A stretch of 8,401 nucleotides of DNA from an uncultured Rhodospirillales bacterium (GTDB taxonomy: Bacteria > Pseudomonadota > Alphaproteobacteria > Rhodospirillales > Defluviicoccaceae), in assembly GCA_937127205.1 (NCBI GenBank), contig CAKZLS010000155.1, positions 1 to 8,401 of the forward strand. The letters run 5' to 3'. The position numbers were made by a program, and so were the translations under genes. Under the pieces are notes generated by a model. That model was not told where the DNA came from and did no database searches. It saw only the letters and a program-made list of their open reading frames with translations. Position 1 is the first letter of the stretch, and each line of letters opens with the position of its first letter. Shown piece after piece: positions 1 to 6,534 of the stretch.

Positions 1-23
1 TGGAACATTTGACCGTCGGCCGG

Positions 24-1334
24 CTAGAGGTCTTCGGGGCGCATAGCCTTAATATTGACATCGAAACCGGCGGGCAAGGTGGCGTTGATACGATCCCGGA
101 GCCGGGTACTCGAGGAATTGACGCCATCGTCGGGTGTTTCCGGCATGTAGACGAAAAAGCCGTTTTCGGCCTCGACAATCACGTCGGTTTCACGGGTTTC
201 CGAGTGCAGGATAGCCGCCAACTGGTTCGACGCTTGCGCATCGGAAGGCAATCTATCGCTAATATATTCACGATTGTCGATGCCGAAAGTAACCCGAAGA
301 ATGGCGAGAGGGCGACCGTAGCGCGAGTGCAGCCGCAAGGCTTGGTGAATGACCGCTTCCTGGGGGCTCGATCCAATCGTCGATTTTTCCCGGGTCACCC
401 AAGGTTCATTGGTGATGAGGGCGCGCTCGCCCTTGCGAGTCAACTCGTACTTGTAGAAGTCCCGAGTTGCGATGGCTTCGCTATCGTGCCGCGACTTGCA
501 ATCGATACACACGAATCCAACCGAAGCTTGACTGGAAACATGGCCACACGATCTGCAGGTGTTCACGGTGCCGGGTTTTTCGTACTCGACACCCTCAATA
601 TGCAGTTCAGTATTACACCCCGGACAGACAAGAAGGCCTTGCTGGCGGAAGTCGGCCTCAAGGCTCTGATGCCCGCATTGTAGATGATGGATAAGCGCTT
701 GATCAGAGAGGTCTGCGGACCGGCACGCCACGCATTCCTCCCTAGCGTTCAGCCGCGATGAGCCGCAATCGGGGCAGGCGTGCAGTCGATCGAAGAACAT
801 TCGGGTAAAATATCCGGCGTTGGTCATGCGTTCAGCCCGGCGTCCAGGTTCGTCGACCAACCCAGCCACCGGGTAGATTACACAGTCTCTCACACTCGGA
901 TCATAAACCGGCTCGATAACCCTTTTGCGCGAGTAGGCTCGCGCGAGAAGAATTGTTTCAGGGATCGCACTGGCACGGACACCGTCGGGCAGTGTCTGAA
1001 TACGCCGGGCGATGTGCGAGAGTTCTTCGATTGCCAGACTTATGGTTTCGGAAGTGCGCACGTCGGACTGGAAATCGGCGAAGGGCAGGGCGGCTCCGGA
1101 AAGATTTGCCATTGGCAAGACGTAAGAGTTTGTTTCCCGGACGATGGTTTCGACGCTCTCCGCGCCGTAGGAATCAAGCACCAAAATTCCGTCGAAATTA
1201 GTCTCGGGACTGAATACGAACCGGCAAGCTGGATCATCCTCGAGATTGTGCTGAAGCGACGACACAACAAGGAAATTTGGCGGACCGCATGGATCCTCGG
1301 TAATACCCCCGGAACGCGGGAACGGATAGTTCAT
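24..1334 (-). CDS. TackOD1-domain zinc-binding protein with degenerate GGDEF-like C-terminus
   Basis: This 436-residue protein is probably a cytoplasmic signalling or regulatory protein. Residues about 185-305 hold five CxxC pairs (C187/C190, C201/C204, C237/C240, C260/C263, C276/C279) plus C220 and the H216-H217 pair. The surrounding pattern (HxCPxCGSxxLN, then LIHHLQCGH, CPGCNTELHIEGVEYEKP and YELTRKGERAL) matches my memory of TackOD1, the thaumarchaeal output domain 1, a multi-zinc-ribbon domain of unknown function. Residues about 20-140 have an alpha/beta look that could be a pseudo-receiver. Residues about 325-430 resemble a GGDEF domain in which the active-site loop is replaced by AENGF (389-393) before VYMPET, so cyclase activity is unlikely. 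No membrane segment or signal peptide is visible. The ATG at 1334 has only a weak Shine-Dalgarno sequence. The gene stands alone; the upstream gene on this strand ends 247 bp away. Family call is fairly sure; function is unknown. Confidence 0.85.
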   Translation of the reverse strand: MNYPFPRSGGITEDPCGPPNFLVVSSLQHNLEDDPACRFVFSPETNFDGILVLDSYGAESVETIVRETNSYVLPMANLSGAALPFADFQSDVRTSETISLAIEELSHIARRIQTLPDGVRASAIPETILLARAYSRKRVIEPVYDPSVRDCVIYPVAGLVDEPGRRAERMTNAGYFTRMFFDRLHACPDCGSSRLNAREECVACRSADLSDQALIHHLQCGHQSLEADFRQQGLLVCPGCNTELHIEGVEYEKPGTVNTCRSCGHVSSQASVGFVCIDCKSRHDSEAIATRDFYKYELTRKGERALITNEPWVTREKSTIGSSPQEAVIHQALRLHSRYGRPLAILRVTFGIDNREYISDRLPSDAQASNQLAAILHSETRETDVIVEAENGFFVYMPETPDDGVNSSSTRLRDRINATLPAGFDVNIKAMRPEDL

Positions 1335-1352
1335 GCCGTTTCATTTTCATTC

Positions 1353-1381
1353 ACTGTAAATCGTTACACAATTAACCACAA
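1353..1381 (-). promoter_or_regulatory. Weak candidate sigma70-type promoter for the TackOD1 gene
   Basis: On the minus strand TTGTGG (1381-1376) and TACAGT (1358-1353) are separated by 17 bp in an AT-rich stretch. Transcription would begin close to 1346, leaving a leader of about a dozen bases. The match to consensus is only partial (-35 about 3 of 6, -10 about 4 of 6), so this is a suggestion. If it is right, the paired hairpins at 1391-1500 lie upstream of the promoter and are not part of the leader RNA. Confidence 0.25.
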
Positions 1382-1390
1382 ATTTCGATG

Positions 1391-1439
1391 CATTGCACCA
1401 ACAAAATACCCCATATGGGGCTATTTCGGTGACGCAATG
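1391..1439. repeat. Long interrupted hairpin (hairpin A), about 18 paired bases
   Basis: CATTG (1391-1395) pairs with CAATG (1435-1439). CACC (1396-1399) pairs with GGTG (1428-1431), leaving ACG as a bulge. AAATA (1404-1408) pairs with TATTT (1422-1426). CCCC (1409-1412) pairs with GGGG (1417-1420) around an ATAT loop, with a single bulged C at 1421. The core CCCCATATGGGG is a perfect 12-bp palindrome. All pairs are Watson-Crick, so the element can fold on either strand. It lies between two minus-strand genes and abuts hairpin B. Neither strand has a run of T directly after it, so it is not a typical intrinsic terminator. It could be a structured leader, a small RNA, a palindromic repeat family member or a protein-binding site. 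Confidence 0.6.
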
Positions 1440-1500
1440 TTGCATTTTCCCCCCGAAGCGGGCATTTATCGCCGTGGCGGCGCCTAACTTCGGAGTGCAA
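1440..1500. repeat. Nested hairpin (hairpin B) abutting hairpin A
   Basis: TTGCA (1440-1444) pairs with TGCAA (1496-1500), CCGAAG (1453-1458) with CTTCGG (1488-1493), and CGCCG (1470-1474) with CGGCG (1478-1482) around a TGG loop. TTA (1466-1468) can add pairs with TAA (1485-1487). The three perfect nested arms are separated by asymmetric internal loops, as in a structured RNA. The left end touches the right end of hairpin A with no spacer. No known riboswitch class was recognised. Confidence 0.5.
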
Positions 1501-1507
1501 ATAGGTG

Positions 1508-1561
1508 AAAAAGTGCGTGGCTGCGTAGCGTTACGCGCGACACAAGGGCTGCTCGGCAGCC
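1508..1561 (-). terminator. Possible terminator region downstream of the SpmA-SpmB gene
   Basis: On the minus strand, 20 bases after the stop of the SpmA-SpmB gene, there is a perfect hairpin GGCTGC-CGA-GCAGCC (1561-1547) without a T run. A second imperfect stem follows (GCGCGT at 1538-1533 with ACGCAC at 1518-1513, one mismatch), ending directly at TTTTT (1512-1508). An alternative inner stem, GCGTA with TACGC (1523-1536), overlaps it. The second stem with its T run is the better candidate for an intrinsic terminator; the first may add to it. Confidence 0.4.
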
Positions 1562-1581
1562 ATATTTCAGGATTCCTTGCT

Positions 1582-2949
1582 CTAATCGCCAAACAGCATT
1601 GAGCAGATGAATACCGCCGCCGCGATTCCAGCAACGTCCGCGGTTAGAGCCGCCACCAGGGCATGGCGGATGCGGCGAATGCCCACGGCGCCGAAATAAA
1701 CTGCGAGCACATAGAACGTGGTTTCGGTGGATCCCTGGAAGGTGCTGACGAGATAACCAGTATAGCTGTCCGGGCCGATTGTCGGATCGTTTATTATGGA
1801 TGCGAGGATGCCGTAAGCGCCGGAACCCGAGAGTGGCCGCAGCAGGGCCATCGGCAGGGCTTCGGGCGGCAATCCGAAGAGCTCGGTGACGGATCCGATC
1901 GGGGTGATCAGAAGGGCGAGCGCGCCGCTGGCACGAAACATCCCGACCGCCACCAGGATGGCTACCAGGTAGGGAATGATGCGTATGGCCACTTGGAAAC
2001 CATCACGCGCGCCGTCGACGAAAACCTCGTAGACCGCCACCCGACGTGCAACGCCGAAACCGAGCAGGCCCACGATGAGGCCAGGAATGATCCAAGGTGC
2101 AATCGTCTTTCCGTAAGCCAAAGTCAGTGGAACAAGCGCTGCGATCCCGGCCAGTGCCATGACCGAAACCCAAACCGGATAGCCTTGAGCGGTTTCTACC
2201 ACCGCGTTATCGTCAATTTCTGTGGCCGGAGGTTCAGAAGCACCGGACTCATTGGGAGCTGTTGGAGGCGCAGTCGTGTCTACAGGTGCTGTGGGCGTCG
2301 TCGTCCAGAAACGCTGACACAGCTTGGCCATGACGATGGCGACTGTGGTCGAGCAAATCGTTGCGAACAGCGTGGTAGGCATGATGCCGGCGGGGTCCGC
2401 GGAACCGGCGGCGGCGCGCAAGGCGATAACCCCGGTAGGCAGCAAAGTGACGCTGGACGTGTTGATAGCGAGAAACAGTGCCATGGCATTGGTGGCCGTC
2501 CCTTTGACCGGGTTGAGTTTGTCAAGTTCCTGCATGGCGCGAATGCCGAACGGAGTCGCGGCATTTCCAAGACCCAGCACGTTGGCCGACATATTGAGGA
2601 TCATAGCGCCCATTGCCGGATGATCGGCGGGAACTTCGGGGAATAGTCGCTGCATCAGCGGCCGCACCAAGCGTGCGATGATAACCAGCAGCCCCCCGGC
2701 CTCGGCCACTTTCATCAGACCGAGAAACAGGGTCATGACCCCGATCAGGCCGATGGCGAGGGTCACCGAACTGGCTGCGCTGTCGACCACCGCCGTGGCC
2801 AGAACCTGCATCGGTTCAATCTGATCGGGACCGACCACCGGTTCCGCAATTTGCCGGTAACCGGCAACCACGAAGGCGATTAGGACGATGGCGAAGAAAA
2901 TTCCGTTCAAGATTTCGGACCGAAGGTCAAGAAGGGCAAAGCCGGGCAA
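1582..2949 (-). CDS. Nucleoside recognition domain protein, SpmA-SpmB fusion
   Basis: This is a polytopic inner-membrane protein combining both spore maturation protein families. The SpmA-like half covers about residues 14-212 and includes GLMKVAEAGGLL and NMSANVLGLGNAATPFGI (119-136). A polar Pro/Thr/Ala/Glu-rich linker follows at about 213-255. The SpmB-like half runs from about 258 to the end and includes LRPLSGSGAYG (370-380) and GSTETTFYVLAVYFGAVG (406-423). In Bacillus the two are separate genes needed for spore core dehydration; fused versions are known in non-sporulating Gram-negatives, where the role is unclear and the 'nucleoside recognition' label is not proof of a substrate. The start is uncertain: the longest frame begins at a TTG (2949) without a Shine-Dalgarno. 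A second TTG at 2910 (giving NGIFFAIVLIAF) fits family N-termini better but also lacks a clear one. The family call is firm. Confidence 0.9.
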   Translation of the reverse strand: MPGFALLDLRSEILNGIFFAIVLIAFVVAGYRQIAEPVVGPDQIEPMQVLATAVVDSAASSVTLAIGLIGVMTLFLGLMKVAEAGGLLVIIARLVRPLMQRLFPEVPADHPAMGAMILNMSANVLGLGNAATPFGIRAMQELDKLNPVKGTATNAMALFLAINTSSVTLLPTGVIALRAAAGSADPAGIMPTTLFATICSTTVAIVMAKLCQRFWTTTPTAPVDTTAPPTAPNESGASEPPATEIDDNAVVETAQGYPVWVSVMALAGIAALVPLTLAYGKTIAPWIIPGLIVGLLGFGVARRVAVYEVFVDGARDGFQVAIRIIPYLVAILVAVGMFRASGALALLITPIGSVTELFGLPPEALPMALLRPLSGSGAYGILASIINDPTIGPDSYTGYLVSTFQGSTETTFYVLAVYFGAVGIRRIRHALVAALTADVAGIAAAVFICSMLFGD

Positions 2950-3094
2950 AGGATAGCAGCGCCGACGGTGGGATCAACTTTTAGTTTAGCGTATTGCGAA
3001 AGACAAATTTGGTGATCTCCGGCATCCATTAAATTTCTCTTCACCGCAATCGTGTAGCGTTTTGTTTCATCGAAGTGGATGAAGGGGTTGCTAG
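2950..3094. other. Divergent intergenic region without a gene
   Basis: This gap separates the divergent SpmA-SpmB and S8 peptidase genes and should hold both promoters. It is AT-richer than the flanks. I found no -35/-10 pair that I would defend and no strong inverted repeat. The only clear signal is GAAGGGG (3081-3087), a good Shine-Dalgarno sequence 7 bases before the ATG at 3095. Confidence 0.5.
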
Positions 3095-4525
3095 ATGCGC
3101 ATTGTCATGATTTTTGCTGGCGTTTTGGCTGTTTCCGTCGCGGCCGGCAGTTTTCTGTATATGACCCAGACCGGGCCTGAAGAAATTTCCCTCGAGGTGG
3201 CGTCCAAACCGGGTGCACGCGCTGACAAGGCGAGAGTTTTCGGTGGACGGGCGAAGGCAACCTCCCCAAGCCCTATCGGGGATAATATCACCGGTGCTCG
3301 ATCTCATTCCGGCGCAGGGCGCGCGGGCGTTACCCACGCCAAGCAGCCGGAAGGCATCGGCATGGGCACACGCAGAGCAGCGCAATCCGGCGGTACTTCC
3401 TTTAACGAAATCTCCGCCGGAACAGGCGCTGCGAATTATGCGCCGGGAGAACTCCTTGTTGCCAATCCACCGGCCAACTTCGAAAACCTTGTGGTTTCTC
3501 AAGGGTTTGAAGTGGGAGGTATGCTGCAACTTCGGTCTCTCGACATGAAAGTGCTTCGGCTGGTGACGCCGGCGAATGTATCGGTCACCAGTGCCGTGCA
3601 GCGGCTGCGCCAGCAATTTCCCGGGGCCACTACAGACGCGAATACGCTCTACGAACTAAGCCGGGGCGGGGCTTTCCCCGAGAGCTATGCCCGGATGTTG
3701 ATTGGTTGGCCGGGAGTCCCGAAGAATTGTGGTGCTGGTGTCCACCTCGGCATGATTGACGCTGGCGTACAGCCTTCCCACCCGGCCCTGGCGGGGACCG
3801 ATATTGAATACCGCTCGTTTCTCCAATCAGGACGGCGGCCCGGCCCAGCGAACCATGGCACTGCTATTGCTGCAATGATGGTGGGAAAACCTCAACCCGG
3901 AAAGGGGTGGGGGGGGCTGCTACCAGGCGCACGCCTGAGCGCTGCCAATATTTTTCAGTTCAGCACGAATCGTAAGGTCACAGCCAGCGCGCGGGGGCTG
4001 CTTGAGGCAATCGATTGGATGGCCGAGCAAAAAGTCGACGTCGTCAACATGAGCATTGCGGGATCCAAGAATAAAGTGGTGCGCCAGGTGGTAGAAACGG
4101 CGCGAGCGAAGGGCTTAGTGCTCGTCGCCGCCGCCGGAAATTGGGGAACGGCTAAACGTCCCGCCTACCCAGCCGCGTACAGTGATGTCATTGCCGTGAC
4201 CGCGGTTGACGCCGACAGGCGAATCTACGAATTTGCCAACAGTGGCAAATACATTGATTTTTCCGCTCCCGGCGTTCGCGTTTGGACCGCTATTCCCGGT
4301 GGCGGGCAATACCAAAGCGGAACGTCATTCGCCAGTCCCTACGTAAGCGTCCTTACGGGTCTCGTCATATCTCGCGGTCACCCGAGAGATCCTGACGCGA
4401 TTCGCAAAACCCTGCGGGGCAAGGTCGTGGACCTCGGAGATGCCGGCCGGGACGACACCTTCGGCTGGGGCTTGGTGGACATGCAGCCCCAATGCGTCAA
4501 AGTGGCGCGCGCCAACGTTCGTTAA
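3095..4525 (+). CDS. Exported or membrane-anchored S8 (subtilisin-like) serine peptidase
   Basis: This 476-residue protein carries a complete subtilase catalytic set: Asp222 in MIDAGV, His254 in NHGTAIAA, the oxyanion Asn349 in AAAGNWG and the nucleophile Ser411 in SGTSFASP. Residues about 3-23 are hydrophobic, serving as a signal peptide or signal anchor with no obvious cleavage site. Residues 30-112 are low-complexity and polar. Residues about 115-190 (from APGELLVANPP) look like a subtilase propeptide that would be cut off or act as an inhibitor. The mature region begins near GWPGVPKNCGAG. The only cysteines are C212, just before the catalytic domain, and C467, near the C-terminus, so they could form a disulfide outside the cytoplasm (inference). 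A run of eight G (3909-3916) lies between the His and Asn codons. The ATG start is supported by GAAGGGG 7 bases upstream. It converges on the regulator gene with 11 bp between stops. The substrate is unknown. Confidence 0.92.
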   Translation: MRIVMIFAGVLAVSVAAGSFLYMTQTGPEEISLEVASKPGARADKARVFGGRAKATSPSPIGDNITGARSHSGAGRAGVTHAKQPEGIGMGTRRAAQSGGTSFNEISAGTGAANYAPGELLVANPPANFENLVVSQGFEVGGMLQLRSLDMKVLRLVTPANVSVTSAVQRLRQQFPGATTDANTLYELSRGGAFPESYARMLIGWPGVPKNCGAGVHLGMIDAGVQPSHPALAGTDIEYRSFLQSGRRPGPANHGTAIAAMMVGKPQPGKGWGGLLPGARLSAANIFQFSTNRKVTASARGLLEAIDWMAEQKVDVVNMSIAGSKNKVVRQVVETARAKGLVLVAAAGNWGTAKRPAYPAAYSDVIAVTAVDADRRIYEFANSGKYIDFSAPGVRVWTAIPGGGQYQSGTSFASPYVSVLTGLVISRGHPRDPDAIRKTLRGKVVDLGDAGRDDTFGWGLVDMQPQCVKVARANVR

Positions 4526-4536
4526 GGGCCGGGACC

Positions 4537-5064
4537 TCACTCGTCCTCGGAGTTCCCTGTGCTGTAGGGATTTTTCATCGAGGTATCGTCGTCTTCGAGA
4601 TTGATGTCCTCGTCGGTATCGGCATCGCCGTCGGGTGACTCGTCACCGACGAGAGCGCGCACCAAATAAAACAGCCGCTTGCGAACTTGAGGGTCGGCAA
4701 TGCGGAAATAATTATGTGCAAGCTCGGACGCGTGGCGCGAGTTCATGGGCTCCATCTCGAGCTTGACCATGGGCTGGTCGGACATGCCCATGGCCGCCGC
4801 CGACTCAGCCATTTCCAGTTGCGCTTCGACACCCTCGAAAAAGAACGATACGTCCACTCCCAAAGCCTTGGAAATCTTGTAGAGGTTACTGGAGCCGACC
4901 CGATTCGCGCCGCTCTCGTATTTCTGGATCTGTTGGAACGTGACGCCAATCGCGCTTCCCAGATTCCCCTGACTGATTCTTAGTCCCGTCCGCTTGCCCT
5001 TAATACGAGAGCCAACGTACTTGTCTATGGGGTCGGGGCCTTCATCTTTAAGAGGATTTCTCAT
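4537..5064 (-). CDS. XRE-family transcriptional regulator, PraR/PhrR-like
   Basis: This is a predicted 175-residue DNA-binding regulator. A helix-turn-helix of the Cro/C1 type spans about residues 16-73, with VTFQQIQKYESG (41-52) as the recognition helix region and GANRVGSSNLYKISKALGV following. This segment closely resembles alphaproteobacterial PraR/PhrR-type repressors, which are linked in rhizobia to attachment, stress and quorum-sensing genes. The conserved C-terminal helix RIADPQVRKRLFYLVRAL (121-138) is also typical. An unusual acidic tail follows (about 141-160, mostly Asp and Glu). I chose the ATG at 5064, giving MRNPLKDEGPDPIDKYVGSR. The frame can be extended to a GTG at 5097, but the extra residues (MFCTTWHSLGN) do not look like family sequence and cover the likely operator. 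It is divergent from the MFS gene and may regulate it and itself (inference). Its 3' end carries the candidate peptidase terminator. Confidence 0.88.
   Translation of the reverse strand: MRNPLKDEGPDPIDKYVGSRIKGKRTGLRISQGNLGSAIGVTFQQIQKYESGANRVGSSNLYKISKALGVDVSFFFEGVEAQLEMAESAAAMGMSDQPMVKLEMEPMNSRHASELAHNYFRIADPQVRKRLFYLVRALVGDESPDGDADTDEDINLEDDDTSMKNPYSTGNSEDE
4554..4575 (+). terminator. Candidate intrinsic terminator of the S8 peptidase, inside the regulator gene
   Basis: TCCCT (4554-4558) and AGGGA (4566-4570) form a perfect 5-bp stem that can gain two G-T wobble pairs in the loop. TTTTT (4571-4575) follows at once. It begins 28 bases after the peptidase stop codon and lies within the last codons of the opposing regulator gene. 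The stem is short, so strength is uncertain. Confidence 0.5.
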
Positions 5065-5325
5065 ATTCCCGAGACTATGCCAAGTTGTACAAAACACGAT
5101 AACGCACGCCTGACTGCGTAGCGGCGTTCATTAAACCCAATTAACGTATACTGCCTTTTTTTGCAAAACAACTTAGTAGTCGTGCCGTGTATTTGTTTGT
5201 TGGTCAAAGTCTTACGGTTTGCGCGCGCCCAGCTTGAAAACGGAACGGGCAAAAAACAACTCGGTTGCAATTGTAACAGATTCGCAGCCGAATGTATTGC
5301 ACCCGCTTAGGGTATACGCAAGAGC
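5065..5325. promoter_or_regulatory. Divergent control region between the XRE regulator and the MFS transporter
   Basis: This 261-bp stretch has no gene and several short symmetric sites. TTGTACAA (5085-5092) is a perfect palindrome about 20 bases before the regulator start. TTTTGCAAAA (5159-5168) is a second. CAAC-TCG-GTTG (5257-5267) is a third, overlapping GTTGCAATTGTAAC (5264-5277), a 14-mer with one asymmetric pair. The hexamer ACAACT occurs at 5168-5173 and 5256-5261 and, inverted as AGTTGT, at 5083-5088. Such repetition suggests operators, most simply for the adjacent XRE protein. Promoters are weak: TTGTAA (5271-5276) and TATTGC (5295-5300), 18 bp apart, are the best plus-strand pair. 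Confidence 0.45.
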
Positions 5326-6534
5326 ATGACAAGGCATAAGACGCCACCTTCGTCGCAATTGTCGCTGGGCTTCTCGTGCTTGGGGCACGCCTACTCACAT
5401 ATGTTTGCGCCCATCTTCTACGTGGCCGCTCTCACGCTCGAGAAAGATCTAGGATTGACGCACGGCCAGGTCGTCGGCCTCATTGTCGTTGGCAACGTGT
5501 TGTTCGGTGTTGCCGCGCCATTGGCCGGCTGGCTGGGAGATCGGTGGAGTTCTACCGGCATGGTCGGGTTGTTCTTTATTGGCACTGGCGGCGGGATGGT
5601 CATGACTGCGGTGGCGGTTAGCCCGTTTCAAATCGGGCTTTGGTTGGCTGTTACTGGTTTGTTTGCCTCCATTTATCATCCCGTGGGTATTGCCTGGCTC
5701 GTCCGAAATGCCAGGGCGCGCGGTAAGGCCCTGGGGATCAACGGTGTTTTCGGTGGCATTGGTCCGGCGGCGGCCGCGTTGATCGCCGGTGGCCTGATCG
5801 AGGTCTCGGGCTGGCGGGCGGCTTTTCTTGTCCCCGGCTTGCTGATCGTTGGCACCGGTGTTGTGTTCTACTGGATGATGGCCCGCGGCCTGGTGGTGGA
5901 AACCAAGCACGATGCGCTTCCGCTTCCGCCGGCGTCTCGAAAGGACGCGGTCCGCGCCGTTTCCGTCCTCGTCGTCACTTTGCTGTGCACGGGACTGATC
6001 TATCAGGCTACTCAGCCAGCTCTGCCCAAGGTGTTCTCCGAACGCTTAGCCGACTTTCTTAGTGACGGAGTGTTCGGCGTTTCGGTGTTTGTCGCCACCG
6101 TCTACTTTACGGCCGGCGGGTTGCAGATCCTGGCTGGCCATCTCGCCGACCGCTATCCACTCAAATATGTCTACCTTAGCTGCTTTATCCTCCAGGTGCC
6201 TTTGCTGATGCTTGCATCGGCGGTCAGCGGCGCCGCTCTGGTGGTGGTTGCCATGGTGATGGTATCGGTAAATGTCGGTTCGCTGCCGGCAGAGAATAGT
6301 CTCGTCGCGCGCTATGCCCCGAGCAATTGGCGCGGTTTGGCATTCGGGCTCAAGTTTATACTTGCTTTTGGAATCAGTGGATTAGGGGTGAAACTCGAAG
6401 GTGTGCTATATGACCAGACTGGCGGTTTCGCGTGGCTCTTCATGGTGCTCGGAGCCATCGCCGCCGTCGGAGTCGCCGCCACGTTGTTGCTGCCGTCGGA
6501 GTCTCGCGCAAGGGCGCCCGTAGCGGCCGAATAG
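5326..6534 (+). CDS. Major facilitator superfamily (MFS) transporter
   Basis: This 402-residue inner-membrane protein has about 12 hydrophobic segments split by a central polar loop (about residues 188-210), the usual 6+6 MFS plan and length. The family signature between helices 2 and 3 is visible as GWLGDRWSS (68-76), with its counterpart in the second half as GHLADRYPLK (271-280). IYHPVG (116-121) and NGVFGGIGPAAAALIAG, followed by GWRAAFLVPG, recall the fosmidomycin-resistance-like branch of exporters, but the substrate cannot be told from sequence. The ATG at 5326 has only a weak purine-rich AGAG upstream. The gene is divergent from the XRE regulator with a palindrome-rich region between them, which suggests regulated expression. 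Its stop is 4 bp from the stop of the convergent sulfhydrylase gene. Confidence 0.9.
   Translation: MTRHKTPPSSQLSLGFSCLGHAYSHMFAPIFYVAALTLEKDLGLTHGQVVGLIVVGNVLFGVAAPLAGWLGDRWSSTGMVGLFFIGTGGGMVMTAVAVSPFQIGLWLAVTGLFASIYHPVGIAWLVRNARARGKALGINGVFGGIGPAAAALIAGGLIEVSGWRAAFLVPGLLIVGTGVVFYWMMARGLVVETKHDALPLPPASRKDAVRAVSVLVVTLLCTGLIYQATQPALPKVFSERLADFLSDGVFGVSVFVATVYFTAGGLQILAGHLADRYPLKYVYLSCFILQVPLLMLASAVSGAALVVVAMVMVSVNVGSLPAENSLVARYAPSNWRGLAFGLKFILAFGISGLGVKLEGVLYDQTGGFAWLFMVLGAIAAVGVAATLLLPSESRARAPVAAE

Noticed and set aside
1405..1425. CCCCATATGGGG palindrome with flanking AATA/TATT as an intrinsic terminator on the minus strand (TATTTTGTT follows)
   Set aside because: The T-rich part is itself paired in the stem and the palindrome is nested in the larger hairpin at 1391-1439. 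It is also far from the SpmA-SpmB stop, where better candidates exist.
1663..2646. Long plus-strand open frame opposite the SpmA-SpmB gene (327 codons)
   Set aside because: Its translation is rich in Arg, Gly and His without any domain pattern, as expected for an antisense shadow of a high-GC gene, and the minus-strand frame has clear family motifs.
5065..5097. GTG-initiated 11-residue N-terminal extension of the XRE regulator
   Set aside because: The added residues do not resemble the family and would put the TTGTACAA palindrome inside the coding sequence. The ATG at 5064 gives a normal N-terminus.
5131..5144. TTAA-N6-TTAA as a CtrA binding site
   Set aside because: The canonical alphaproteobacterial spacing is 7 bp. 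A 6-bp spacer in an AT-rich promoter region is weak evidence on its own.
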